Assembly (NCBI RefSeq): GCF_037975245.1
Contig: NC_092580.1
Location: 28,049,501-28,113,500, forward strand
Length of the DNA stretch: 64,000 nt
Direction of reading: 5' to 3'
DNA from: Apostichopus japonicus
Taxonomy: Eukaryota; Echinodermata; Holothuroidea; Aspidochirotida; Stichopodidae
The position numbers and the translations under genes are program-made. Shown here piece by piece: positions 52,501 to 60,389 of this stretch. The notes below the pieces were generated by a model. It was given only the letters and a program-made list of their open reading frames with translations. It ran no database searches and had not been told where the DNA came from. Numbering within the stretch: the first letter of the stretch is position 1; each line of letters starts with the position of its first letter.

Positions 52501-53615
52501 TTTTTGTTCATTTCATATTTGGGTTTCTCATGTTTTGGGTTTTGATGGGATATCTAAAACCAACCTCTTCAACATATCATTGATGCTTTTAACTGCTATG
52601 TAAGCTAAGTTTAAGTTTTAGTCACCCACCTTCTTTCTGCTTCAGTTTGCTCTAATTCCATAGGCTCTTTTTAATTTTATTTTTTTCTGAATTCTTTCCC
52701 ATCTGTATTATTAACTGACCTTTTGTAGAGTTCAGTTTGGAAATTAGTATCGAAAATAACTGAACACTAAAATACAAGATCCTTCCCACCTCAAGAAAGT
52801 TTCACTTTAAGAAATACCAAAACTTACCTTTGCCCTATCACATAACACTTACGTAACAAGTGTAACTAGATGTTTGCCTACCGTGCATATAACAAATCTG
52901 GGTGAAAAGTTGTTGGCATCAACGGGAGCACTAACTAGCTGCTGAATTTACACCTTTGTGGTCAAAATGACATTGATATGGAACATTGCACTTGAATGGT
53001 GTATCTGATTTTATTGTTCATACATGTAGAACCCTTCCAGAAAATCCCCCCCCCCCCCAATTTTTTTTTTTTCACAATTTGCTCAACGAGCAGAACCTGT
53101 TATTTCAAATGAAGATCCCTATAGTTTTCATTTTGATGGAAAAGATGTACAATACTGAAGCATCTGTAGTAATGGTAGAAAATCCAACTTGAATTCATTC
53201 TTTCTTTCTTTCTTTTAAAGTTCATCTTTATTTCCCCCTCTCCCTCTTCTCATTATCGTATGATCTAACTTGCTAGCGCCCTCTAAACCTACTTTCTGCA
53301 TATTCCACCTCTCCATTTGACTCCCAGACGTTAAAGAAGGGTTAAATTACACAAAGGTAAGAGATTCGGTGAGATACGAAACTCTGCTAGCTGGATTAGA
53401 TAAGTAGTAAAAGTTTGCTTTAGGTGACCATTTTCTTGTGTTGTGTCTCTCTCTCTAGCATATTTGGTGTCAGTGCACGATGATCTTCTTAAGCTCATCT
53501 CTTCTTTTTCTTATTTCAATTTTATTTTTTTCCTTTCCAGGGAGGGCTTTTAACCGAAGAATCATTTACAACAGATTCTCCACTGAAGGAGCCAATGCCA
53601 TTGACCAATATATGA
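16403..53615 (+). CDS. ELAPOR1/2-like: ELAPOR1/ELAPOR2 (KIAA1324/EIG121) homologue, complete coding region, 22 exons
   Basis: Twenty-two coding exons, all with GT-AG borders and matching phases, sum to 3021 nt, or 1006 residues plus stop. Human ELAPOR proteins have about 1010-1030. Residues 1-26 form a signal peptide. Residues 45-620 are cysteine-rich receptor-like repeats, including GTYSLGGGERFDTWDTLP, a family signature. Residues about 640-868 form an MRH lectin-like region, with GRSTIITLRC and TCDGCNFLILWTTESACPSC. Residues about 899-919 span the membrane. The tail of about 87 residues starts KRNRKLEYKYEKL, with YEKL as a Yxx-phi sorting motif, and has an acidic patch EGEEEDD. Vertebrate members sit in Golgi, endosome and lysosome membranes and are linked to autophagy, secretory-granule maturation and BMP signalling. 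Whether it is pro-orthologous to both vertebrate paralogues is inferred. The start is the first ATG before the signal peptide, in context aaaATGG. Confidence 0.95.
16535..18243 (+). other. ELAPOR-like intron 1, no recognised content
   Basis: AT-rich, with a long A run near 17583-17597. No coding or transposon structure seen. Confidence 0.5.
18244..18364 (+). CDS. ELAPOR-like coding exon 2
   Basis: Acceptor ttttccag at 18243 and donor G|gtgagt at 18365. It encodes GDFHYVYSECDENQDRWRVA, matching the N-terminal family block with its C and RWRVA residues. Residues 45-84. It is more GC-rich than its surroundings. Confidence 0.93.
19348..19699. mobile_element. hAT-like MITE, 352 bp
   Basis: The inverted ends CATAGGCGTAGGAGCC and GTGCCTCCTACGCCTATG are almost symmetric. 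The flanks read atctatt on both sides (7 of 8 bases match), consistent with an 8-bp hAT target duplication. A G12 run follows the left end and a C7 run precedes the right end. Non-coding. Confidence 0.78.
19998..20255 (+). mobile_element. tRNA-derived SINE with (CATA)n tail
   Basis: An A-box-like TAGCCTAGTGGTTAA and a perfect B box GGTTCGATTCC lie in a tRNA-like head (about 19998-20072). An unrelated body of about 150 bp and a CATA repeat tail (20224-20255) follow. The tail and the lack of a tRNA 3' end rule out a normal tRNA gene. Confidence 0.8.
20891..21680. repeat. 89-91-bp minisatellite, about 9 copies
   Basis: Units containing agggtagatacaactta start at about 20891, 20961, 21052, 21141, 21230, 21319, 21410, 21499 and 21590. 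The first interval is short (70 bp); the rest are 89-91 bp. Confidence 0.95.
22586..22904. repeat. 78-90-bp tandem repeat, 4 copies
   Basis: Units contain tttgcctctca, cttggaccatagatct and ctctctcagtgtaactgt. Spacer length varies between copies by small insertions. Confidence 0.88.
25320..25655. repeat. Degenerate tandem repeat, roughly 50-65 bp period
   Basis: It repeats the phrases tagtgtatggcactggtgttg, gctcagtgtggtg and aggattttgcacac in varying order. A purine/GT-rich strand lies on +. Confidence 0.8.
26661..26925. repeat. About 27-bp minisatellite, about 10 copies
   Basis: The unit is approximately atggtatagctagtggt followed by gtatttaag, with point variants (tacagc/tatagc, tatattcaag/gtatttaag). 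Confidence 0.9.
27832..28021. repeat. GAGTGCTAAGG-type tandem repeat, about 8 copies
   Basis: gagtgctaaggttgtgggtc and the shorter gagtgctaaggtctgctt alternate in a composite pattern. Confidence 0.9.
30471..30657 (+). CDS. ELAPOR-like coding exon 3
   Basis: Acceptor ctttctccag at 30470. It encodes GKTCEPGEYLDI, a CXXC repeat and GTYSLGGGERFDTWDTLP, and ends DANCSG. A competing gtaaat at 30617 lies inside the exon. The longer form, with donor GG|gtgagc at 30658, is needed for phase with exon 4 and matches the family's NCTSSKW block. Residues 85-146. Confidence 0.92.
30741..33620. repeat. 50-bp minisatellite, about 57 copies with 700-bp higher-order repeat
   Basis: The unit reads gattagggaggaccaatac, then aggcattgactgatatgc, then attaaaccatacag. 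It begins about 85 bp downstream of coding exon 3. Two irregular units containing cacatatatgcattaaaacc occur at about 31643 and 32043. Rare variants recur exactly 700 bp apart (ttggctgata at 32441 and 33141; agggaagacc at 32671 and 33371), so 14 units were duplicated as a block. Confidence 0.97.
33621..34384 (+). other. Remainder of ELAPOR-like intron 3
   Basis: No exon seen. A small 17-bp repeat (gccatataccaggacac) occurs about three and a half times at 34175-34225. Confidence 0.6.
34385..34532 (+). CDS. ELAPOR-like coding exon 4
   Basis: Acceptor atcttgcag at 34384 and donor CAG|gtacaa at 34533. It encodes SVWKAVGPFVTSPGDYCYSK and AELKKPGFVNFTYSLP, with the conserved GxVNF-Y pattern. Residues 147-196. 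Confidence 0.92.
34740..35130 (+). repeat. GGTCA-rich dispersed repeat
   Basis: GGTCA-type motifs include a direct repeat with one-base spacing at 34789-34801 and two GGGTCA with four-base spacing at 35106-35121. The same style occurs at about 650-1010, 7140-7500 and 59640-59940. Lies in intron 4. Confidence 0.55.
35131..36122 (+). other. Rest of ELAPOR-like intron 4
   Basis: Non-coding. A decayed fragment resembling the CAGTGG-end MITEs begins near 35633 (gccagtggtgtggccagg). Confidence 0.4.
36123..36215 (+). CDS. ELAPOR-like coding exon 5
   Basis: Acceptor ccctcacag at 36122 and donor GAG|gtaact at 36216, phase 0 at both ends. It encodes VRNEQCEDIDFRS through ENQWATVE. Residues 197-227. 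Confidence 0.9.
36765..36943 (+). CDS. ELAPOR-like coding exon 6
   Basis: Acceptor catttgcag at 36764 and donor AG|gtaagt at 36944. It encodes IELEAGHNIITWKAFG and IIVMGLDYTSKCTPCPAGTH, the start of the CXXC-type repeats. Residues 228-286. Confidence 0.93.
37020..37775. repeat. About 91-bp minisatellite, about 8 copies
   Basis: Units contain cacatgctgttaggagaccc, atgcccatagtacaattcac and gagatatctgtctggagg. Starts of cacatgctg are near 37141, 37232, 37324, 37414, 37506, 37598 and 37689. Lies in intron 6. Confidence 0.95.
38172..38251 (+). CDS. ELAPOR-like coding exon 7
   Basis: Acceptor ccattcag at 38171 and donor T|gtaagc at 38252. It encodes CIACPLNSRSDEGSATCIEC, a CXXC growth-factor-receptor-like repeat. 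Residues 287-313. Confidence 0.9.
38921..39015 (+). CDS. ELAPOR-like coding exon 8
   Basis: It follows a T17 polypyrimidine tract and ag at 38920; the donor is AAG|gtaggg at 39016. It encodes YVGSDTCTEKVPCKEQDYYK. Residues 314-345. Confidence 0.9.
39698..39875 (+). CDS. ELAPOR-like coding exon 9
   Basis: Acceptor ctgattag at 39697 and donor C|gtgagt at 39876. It encodes TQVEYKWIEPVICEY and two CXXC repeats (DCPSCNPG, CEFCKDGQF). Residues 346-404. The human counterpart has TQLMYKWAKPKIC at this place. Confidence 0.93.
40108..40215 (+). CDS. ELAPOR-like coding exon 10
   Basis: Acceptor tgtcatag at 40107 and donor G|gtaagg at 40216. It encodes PCKACPALTIPKKMMKYLTW and ends at a Cys followed by LNNDE. 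Residues 405-440. Confidence 0.9.
40322..40565. repeat. ACTATACTATA-type simple repeat
   Basis: Irregular array of ctata, ctatact and caatagtata blocks of about 240 bp. It is close to self-complementary, so it could extrude as hairpins. Confidence 0.9.
40931..41323 (-). mobile_element. hAT-type MITE, copy 2 (393 bp), inverse orientation
   Basis: Ends are TAGTGGCGGAGC and GCTCCGCCACTG, flanked by CCCTTACA and CCCTTACT (7 of 8 match as target duplication). The interior is the reverse complement of 12419-12809 with scattered differences. The hairpin module is at about 41217-41255. Confidence 0.85.
41977..42265 (+). CDS. ELAPOR-like coding exon 11
   Basis: Acceptor cgacgcag at 41976 and donor AC|gtgagg at 42266. 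The largest exon of the gene. It encodes GWIAAGNHIHSGE, YLILTLDVTEF and AEITFAFDMDCHQDCSLYFL, matching the family's RITFVFETLCSVNCELYF block. Residues 441-536. Confidence 0.93.
42690..43090 (+). mobile_element. tRNA-derived SINE with TATG-type tail
   Basis: The A-box-like TGGTCAAGGCAGTGG and B box GGTTCAAGCCC lie about 30 bases apart at 42703-42750. They are followed by tgtgtccttgggcaaggcac, a conserved body phrase of several animal SINEs. The tail is tatgtatgtttgtatgtacg. Lies in intron 11. Distinct from the SINE at 19998. Confidence 0.8.
43232..43333 (+). CDS. ELAPOR-like coding exon 12
   Basis: Acceptor tcattag at 43231. Two overlapping donors are possible; phase demands GT|gtgagt at 43334. 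It encodes RTFTWAFEKKDP through RHDV. The donor region is tandemly duplicated just downstream at 43448. Residues 537-570. Confidence 0.9.
43332..43545. repeat. Tandem duplication of about 116 bp spanning the exon 12 donor
   Basis: gtgtgagtattaatcttcat occurs at 43332 and again at 43448, followed by matching ataccgcaatattata-type sequence. The first copy carries the real 5' splice site. Confidence 0.85.
43992..44078 (+). CDS. ELAPOR-like coding exon 13
   Basis: Acceptor acaatag at 43991 and donor GA|gtgagt at 44079. It encodes AKIYNITVTNVKNGGASYCE, one of the best matches to the human protein. Residues 571-599. Confidence 0.93.
44636..44703 (+). CDS. ELAPOR-like coding exon 14
   Basis: Acceptor tttacag at 44635 and donor A|gtaagc at 44704. 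It encodes CISCSAGMYYSNDTKTCKPC, a cysteine-rich repeat. Residues 600-622. Confidence 0.9.
45160..45295 (+). CDS. ELAPOR-like coding exon 15
   Basis: Acceptor atttgtag at 45159 and donor GG|gtaggt at 45296. It encodes the block HCIPCGPGLKN..VCYSDCSF, which in the human protein precedes the MRH region. Residues 623-667. Confidence 0.93.
45810..45942 (+). CDS. ELAPOR-like coding exon 16
   Basis: Acceptor gtttcag at 45809 and donor ATG|gtaagc at 45943. It encodes FTEAGNRFFKRYNISLCG, the start of the MRH-like fold. Residues 668-712. Confidence 0.9.
46282..46373 (+). CDS. ELAPOR-like coding exon 17
   Basis: Acceptor tctcaag at 46281 and donor AG|gtatca at 46374. It encodes ELEISSLICRTTILPSS, matching the human AYVCQAVIIPP position. 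Residues 713-742. Confidence 0.88.
46557..47600. repeat. About 41-bp pyrimidine-rich minisatellite, about 25 copies
   Basis: The unit joins cattatatattctcttcccc to gcactcccaccatccccttcc. Pyrimidines are almost entirely on the + strand. It fills intron 17 up to about 65 bp before exon 18. The 15-mer TCTCTTCCCCGCACT occurs once more right at the exon 18 acceptor (47638-47652). Confidence 0.96.
47667..47792 (+). CDS. ELAPOR-like coding exon 18
   Basis: Acceptor cctctcag at 47666 and donor CA|gtgagt at 47793. It encodes IGDVLLGIT and DIKFFYRSAQ, equal to the human PDVIFFYRSND block. A 41-bp minisatellite ends just upstream of its acceptor. Residues 743-784. Confidence 0.92.
47793..48229 (+). other. 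ELAPOR-like intron 18, nothing notable
   Basis: No coding or repeat structure recognised. Confidence 0.5.
48230..48478 (+). CDS. ELAPOR-like coding exon 19 (core MRH region)
   Basis: Acceptor gcctgcag at 48229 and donor AA|gtgagt at 48479. It encodes GCKEGRSTIITLRCDP, TCDGCNFLILWTTESACPSC and LHYVWREH. These are the characteristic Arg, W-T-x-x-AC and YxW features of mannose-6-phosphate-receptor-homology domains. Whether sugar is bound is unknown. Residues 785-867. Confidence 0.94.
48934..49101 (+). CDS. ELAPOR-like coding exon 20 (membrane span)
   Basis: Acceptor tctttcag at 48933 and donor AA|gtaagt at 49102. It encodes the last luminal segment and one hydrophobic helix (WSIAGMVTMAILMAVLIMFF), followed by the stop-transfer WKRNRK. 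Residues 868-923. Confidence 0.94.
49102..49980 (+). other. ELAPOR-like intron 20
   Basis: Non-coding. A 22-bp tandem repeat (gacaaggttggggatgggac) occurs three times at about 49417-49480. Confidence 0.6.
49981..50155 (+). CDS. ELAPOR-like coding exon 21 (cytoplasmic tail)
   Basis: Acceptor gtccaacag at 49980 and donor AAG|gtacaa at 50156. It encodes LEYKYEKLIASANGELPAAE, almost identical in pattern to the human LEYKYSKLV tail, then an acidic cluster and a lysine-rich stretch. Residues 924-982. Confidence 0.94.
50156..53540 (+). other. ELAPOR-like intron 21, 3.4 kb
   Basis: AT-rich, with TTAAT-rich stretches near 51210-51270 and pyrimidine runs near 52340-52410. A splice-site-bounded 29-nt segment at 53328-53356 may be an alternative exon (see findings). 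No other exon is convincing. Confidence 0.5.
53541..53615 (+). CDS. ELAPOR-like coding exon 22 (C-terminus)
   Basis: Acceptor cctttccag at 53540. Phase 0 entry gives GGLLTEESFTTDSPLKEPMP and a stop at 53613-53615. SPLK aligns with SVPLK near the end of human ELAPOR. The other frames would end at 53627 or stop at once and lack that match. Confidence 0.85.
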   Translation, partial: GGLLTEESFTTDSPLKEPMPLTNI

Positions 53616-53773
53616 TGGAGGAGTGACGACGTATCCCATGGCAACCCATGGCTCTAGGCAAGAAAAGGAGTGGCAGTACACTGGAAATAAGAAACTCACA
53701 GAATTCAACTCTTCAGGATAAATCATATCTCAAAATCAGTATATAAACTTAATTTAATCATTTTAGAAGAGAA

Positions 53774-53869
<96 letters not shown>

Positions 53870-56800
53870 GCAGAACATAATGTGTGGTGGTATGAAACCT
53901 CAGTGTCCTTGACGACAATGGGTCGTACACAGATGACAAGAAATCAAATGTCAGAATCATTTTATGCATGTTTTTAATCAGTTCAGGATTTTGAATAGAT
54001 AAGGGCTTCTTGAAGAATTTGGAAATTTTTTGAAAAAGTTGAAAAACCACTATATTTTGTTTTCAAGTGTGATACAAATCTTTTTTGGACTTGCTGTAGT
54101 GACACGAATAAGACACATTGTGGACAATGTTCTGTCCTCTTATGTGTAATAGTGAGGACGATCTGTTCCTGAGCACTCTTTTTATAAGTAATTGACCTTG
54201 ACTGGTGCGACTGAGACAAAAGAGGACGATTGTTTGTCCATTGATGGACAATAATGAGACAAATTTGAAGCCATGGTACCGTAGCTTGGTTTGTACGATC
54301 AATGGAGACGTGAAGGGGACTCTTTTTATTCTGTGGGAGTTAGGAGTACATGTTCGGACTTTGTCTTAGTACCCTGTAGTAAGTCCATGATTGGCTCCAG
54401 GGAAGGAGTGGAAGGGGGTAAGGGATGAGGTTAAAGGGCCATGTTTTGATTTTTTTAGTTATATCAATAGTGTTCTTCCTTTTGTTTACGTAGTTTGATA
54501 TGTTTTTTTGTCCCCTGTCGTGTATCCTTGCATCACTTGGTCGTCCCATTAAGGAACAAAATATTTGGAAATGTTTAATTCGCTGATTTGAATATGCTTT
54601 TTAAAGTCAAATGATCAATTGAAAACGATTTGCAAGCGTCTGCCTCTGTTGGTCTTCTCCTGTGCTCTTAGTCAAAATGAACCTTGACTTGATACATTTT
54701 AGACTTGAGTGCCAAATTATATCTAACTGTGGTAACTGGTATAGAAGTGGAAAATAATGCCAAACACTAGTACTGGTAAACATCTTCATTGTGGGTGACT
54801 TTAGATTTGTGTGAAAAGTGTGGGTTTTTGAGTGGAAATGTTTCTGCCTGTTTGCTATGTTGGTTTGTTTTTGTTTGTTTTTAAGGTTTAATTACAAGTC
54901 AACTATTCATGATTATTCATCAGTACTGCCTAACCATTTTAGTTGTGATCTTCTATTTTAAATGAAAATGGAATGTTTCTAACTTTTAATTCAATCATAT
55001 TCTTTTTAATCAGTTTCATTTTTAATTTATTAGAAGCAGCTTATTATATTAGCAAAAAAAGGGAACAAAATTGATTCTGTTTTATACTAAAATTCTGGTA
55101 ACATAGTAACTCATTGACATGACTGGTCAATTTCATTTGCAAAAAGTGATGTGAAATGTGGAAGTTTGAAATGTTCCAACATGCTTTTAATTCACTGTGC
55201 TGAAGATTTCTGTAAGGACGAAATATTGAGAAAAGAATTTGTTTAATTTACTCTCTCGTTATGCTTCATTTGGTGGAAGAAACTTAGGCAGATGTATGAT
55301 CAACAGTCATCTTGTATCAATTTGATTACTATTTGGTATTAAAATTGAAAAGAATGGGAAGGCAATTCTCGCCATTTCAGATGCTTATGAAAAAAAAGGT
55401 AAATTTGGTTCAAATATGACTTACGCAATCACAAATAAAAATGTAAATGCTTTGTTATACTAAGATGCTAAAACTAAGACACTAAGTTGCTTAGCTGTAC
55501 AGTCTGCATGAGCGACAACTGTTGTGATGGGAAGAAGGATAGGGGGGAGGGGGGTGTGGGGGGTAGGTATCAGGGATCTACAGCCCTAGGGCACAGGGTC
55601 AATGAGGGTGTTCCAAGGAAATATGGGACAAGGAAATAATGTTGGCCTATTCTCATTTATGAAGAAAAAACTGAAGCCTTAACAAACTGGCACGTGTAAC
55701 ATAGTTGTGTAACCCAGGCCAAAGCTATCTCTCAACACCTGTGTGTATCACCTCACCATATATTACCAATGTGGTTTATGTATGGATTACATCATAGGTC
55801 ACACTTAAGCATACACAAGCATGTTAAATATGGCATATATCGACCGTGCACTATACTACACACAATCTCTGTACGGGCAATACCCATGTCATCTCTCAAT
55901 CGGTCCGAATGTATGATCAATCAGGACGAAGGCCAGCGACCATTGTGGACACTGAACATTTTGTTTTAGCGGTGAGATCAGTGTCGGGTTTATATTACAT
56001 GTCGTCTGTGTGCCACGACTTGACGTATCGTCAACATTTGTCAGTGTGTTATCTACCCTGGAGTTAAAGAATGGAAGCATTCATTGTAACTGGATAACCT
56101 CTCGAGCATATCCTCCTCCTCTTTTAAGTGATAAAAGTGCCTTTGGTAACAGTGTAAATGACTTTTTTTCTTTCTTTTTTTTTCTGGTCTTTGCTGCCTT
56201 GGATGTTCAATTAATTGTATATATATGTATATATAGTTATATGTCGGTTGATTTGGTTGAAAAACAAAAATTGTGATCTTAGAAATGTTGGTATCAATTT
56301 CACAATATAACTTAATGATATGTTGTGGCATGTTTTTCGGTTAGGCTCGGTGGCACGTATACCGTGCATTGGTCCGTGGACTGCTTCTGCGGTCGTCACT
56401 GACCGTATCTTGGGCACGATCGTAAGATACCAGTAGTGGTTACGGGCAATGGCGGATATCGTCCCCGGTACTCTAAACCCCCGAGTGTTCAAATGGTACC
56501 TGCGGTCTCGTCACACTTCAATGAGTGGCTTCCCATATTTAATATCAGCAGAGTTTGAAATGGTTCTGTTAATTTGTTGACATTTTTTTGAAAGCAAATG
56601 TGTTCATTAATATCATAGTAGGCTACACACTCGAATTGGTGACCCCCCCTAGCCCAACTACCACTGCATCCATATTTTCCTCCTACCCCTCTCCCCCTAA
56701 CAATCGGAGAAACTCCATGATGAACTTTTTATTGGGTCAGTGTGTGTGTGTGATTAATGGTAATAGTAGCTTGGTGTGTGCTGTTCGTTGTTGCTGCAGT

Positions 56801-57900
56801 AATCAATATCGCGATGCAGTAAAATTGGTTAATTTATGACAAGGTGCAATTCAAAAGAATGAGGAAAGCAAATTATTTACACAAAATTATTTTATTGGAA
56901 AATATTTTACAAACCTTTAAAGCAATGCGAAGGAACTAGTGCAATGCTAAATTGTGAAAAGCGATTCATCGGTATCCATCACATATAGCAATAGACCGCC
57001 GCCCTTCAGAATTTATCTGTTGAGATTGTTAAATTAACTGGGTCGTAACTTTAAGCCGTGGTGATTTTTCTTATTTTACAAGTTCATTTAAGGTAGATCC
57101 TGGATCGTTAACGTCATCACTTGCACATACCTTTGCTTTCATTTCTTTTCGTGCAATATGACAGAGCTTCTATCAGTAAATTTAATTCTGCGAGTGATAC
57201 GTTAGGATTCGTGTTTGATGCGAGGAGAACAGTCGAAAGGTGTCAGTTGTAAACACCCAGATTTTTGGGGGGGCAGGGTTTTTTTTTGGGGGGGGCTGTT
57301 TTTGTTAATTGGAAGTCGTAAGAACACATTCCTTTCTTGATCAATTGAATGTTTTTCTTTTGTTTCTTTCCAGTACTTTGTGTTTTCGGAACAAGTAAAC
57401 TTGATTGACTCCATTGTCAATTGGAAATTTGACTCCCGAAACTGGGTAGTTTAGTCTCCATAGTCGTAAGGAGTCACTTCATCTGTAAAGTCAAGTTAAG
57501 TCATAACTGGCGATTTTCCTGTCAGGAGTCACTCTATTATCTCTACGTGGAAAACGCCGAAGCACTTGTTCGAGTCACACAAATTTAGTGACTGGAGTCA
57601 TGACTTTGTCACGACGCTGGTAGTTTCACTAATAAAGCTGTTACAATCTTTTCGGATATCCAGTCATTAAAGCTGGATTATCAACTTAAAGTGTTAACCA
57701 AATCACCCCTTGCCCTAGTGCAGGTCAGAGTGGAACTGAGCAGTTTTTGATCTGTTATACAACATGATTGTACTTGCATAAAATATTTGTAGTGACAAAT
57801 TTCCAACTTCCTTTCTGAAGACATAAAGATAATTGTAAAACTTATATTCTAAAAAAAAAAACTTTTTGTGAAATGAAATAAAGAATTTCAGACTTTTTTT
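53616..57900 (+). other. Probable long 3' UTR / downstream region of the ELAPOR-like gene
   Basis: No coding signal. AATAAA hexamers occur at 55434-55439, 57631-57636 and 57877-57882. A long TA microsatellite sits about 160 bp after the stop. The real end needs transcript data. Confidence 0.4.
53779..53869. repeat. (TA)n microsatellite
   Basis: About 90 bp of nearly pure TA with two ac interruptions, inside the putative 3' UTR. Confidence 0.95.
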
Positions 57901-59620
57901 TTATATCATAATAATTGAGTCAGTTTAATGTTGTGGTGATTTTATTTGCCAAGACTATTTATTTTGATAGAATGTCATGTGCTAAATTTACAATTTGTTT
58001 TTTTTTAATCAAATTTTAAAAGAGTCTAAGATATGTTACAATATAACACTTGTTTATAATATTTACATTCCCAGGTTTAGTATCATCTTTGCCACAGTAC
58101 CAATAGCAAACGAAAAACGAAAAACTTGTTTTTAGTTGCTTTGAACCTTTGTTTTACAATAACAATAAAAAAAAAAAAATCTCATTACACATTGCTGCTG
58201 TAATATCAAGGTGGACTGAGGGCAGGCTTTTTAATTCCAATTGATAAATTAATAGATACCTCAGCTCTATGAGATTGTTGCGCTTATACTGCATTCCTTC
58301 AGTGATTTCTGAACCTATGAAAATAAGAAAAAGCTGCTATTTGTGGCATGTCAACCACTGCAAGTATTCCAGGTACCAAGGGAAGTAAATGTGTAATGAT
58401 GTGAGCTAATCCCAGACCAACTCTAGTTAAAACAAATAGCTCTTTTGGTGTTCAAAGTAAGCTTTGATGAGTTTTGCAGTGCGGCGAAGAAAATGAACAC
58501 AACAGACAACTGCCATAAAGCACTCCTGAGTGAATGAAAATAGATTAAAGTTAAAATAGGGAAATATTTCAATCATTTGGTTGGCTCATAAAACCTGCTA
58601 GTTCCTGTTTACTGGTCAAAGATTATTAGATCAATCTGATCCCCTTCAAAAAAAGTGTTTCTTTAAATGAGAAAATGGTCAGTTTTTAGTGATATTTTTA
58701 TTATTATAAATATTAGCATGCTTTCGTATGAAAATGCCATCGTTGTTGTTATTCTCTTTATTCATTGGTGTTGTTGTTTTTCAAAGGGTCCAAATCTAAA
58801 CATTCTTTCTTGATTCAGGCTATCAAGAAATATTTCATAAGTTCTTTATGGTTGCAAGATGTTAGAAATTTTTCCCTTCATCGGTTTTCTTTCTCTCTCT
58901 ATGTCTGTCTCTGTGATATCAGTGAAATATGTTCATTATTGGAAAAACCTATTCTTTTTAAATGAAAACTCAATGAGAATTAAAATGTATTAATATATGT
59001 CAACAATAATTCAGTGCTTTGTACTCAGTATTTATATGCTGTTTGTGTTTCTATCAGGTTGTGGGGATTCATTTATTCAATATTCAACCTTGGTATGTTT
59101 TTTCCTTCTTTTTATGATTATTCAGATGTATTTCCTTTGTTTTGGTAACATGAATCATTCTCTAGGAATAGCAAATAAAGCAATCGAGGGAACTAATGAC
59201 TGAAAGTTTTTGTGTTCTTTGATTCTTTTGTTTTGTTTTGCTTACTTCTGTGTCATTTGTTTGTTTGTTTACTTATTTATTTACTTTAAATTCGTTTTTT
59301 TTTTTAAATAGGGACTTGAGTATAACTAGTATGTTCTCACGGTATCATTAATATAATTGTATTTATAAGTCATGTCATCTGTGCCCCCCCCCCCCTGGCT
59401 ACGAGCCAGTCCTCCGGTCAGTGGACTAGTCATTGGCTTCCTAATCTTCTTTTCATAATCACACAAAGACAAACATTTGAATTACACCCCCCCCCCCTTA
59501 ACTTTGATATCTAGGCCCTATACTATTTCACAGCCTTCTGAAAGACCGTTCTTTTTCTTTTCTTTTTTTTTTTCTTTTTGGTTTCGATGATAATCGTTAC
59601 CTATGCATTCACGATGGCGT
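57901..59620. other. Intergenic, no gene seen
   Basis: AT-rich with T, A and C homopolymer runs. The short frames have no recognisable homology. Confidence 0.4.
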
Positions 59621-59639
59621 GTGCGTGTGTGTGAGTGCG

Positions 59640-59940
59640 TTTGTGACGCCCAGCTTGTAAACACGATATCTCAAGAAAGGAAAGGTTAGAACAATTTCAT
59701 GTTTGATGTGTAGAAGTACCACATTAATTACAAGTAGCCTATTGTTTTGGTGGAGGGCAAAGGTCATTTGAGGTCACCAAGGGTCAAATTGTGAAAACCT
59801 TGTAATCACAGTATCTCAATACTGGAATCTTGGGCCGACCTCTTATTTAGTGTGTAGAAGTACCCCATTGAGTTAAAGAAGCCTATTGTTTTTACAGAGG
59901 TCATCAGAGGTCAAATCTTGAAACCCTTGTAAATATGTAC
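59640..59940 (+). repeat. GGTCA-rich dispersed repeat
   Basis: Three half-sites spaced exactly 10 bp apart (AGGTCA 59761, AGGTCA 59771, GGGTCA 59781) and another pair at 59898-59913. Two subcopies share gtgtagaagtaccacatt-type and agcctattgtttt phrases. Confidence 0.65.
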
Positions 59941-60236
59941 ATCCTCACTATACATTACGTCAGATTCATGAAAAAAACTGCTCATGTTACATCATCGAAA
60001 CCACAATACATATTTGCATTCTGTTTTTTTTTTAATACAATTCTTCGATGTGGCTTCCTTCCAGTATGACATGATAAACGCGATATATACCATTTTAGTT
60101 CAGAATCTTTTTTTTTATGTGCATGTGCTCCTTAGCCGTCATTAGATGTGTGGATTATACATACGTATAAAGATCTGCCTAAACGAACGTAACCATCAGT
60201 AGAGTACTAGTAACCACACGAGTTCATCATATATCT

Positions 60237-60389
60237 GTTCCGCGCAATTTACCGATCTGCGCTATCTTAAGATTGCGCTGCGCGTTCTTAGGATCCTATA
60301 ATTGCGCACCGATCTTAAGATTGCGCAAGGCCCGTCTTGCGCGTTTTATCGATACTGCGCTATCTTGCGATCATAGCTGTATGGAGTAT
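60237..60389 (+). repeat. Left 153-bp inverted repeat arm
   Basis: Identical to the complement of 62748-62900. Contains two copies of TCTTAAGATTGCGC and two of CTGCGCTATCTT. Confidence 0.93.

Noticed and set aside
53541-53627. Alternative frame of the last exon ending at the later TGA
   Set aside because: It needs a different entry phase than exon 21 supplies and lacks the conserved SPLK match.
55769-56492. Cluster of overlapping short frames downstream of ELAPOR
   Set aside because: Overlapping on both strands, no domain or splice logic; treated as 3' UTR or intergenic sequence.
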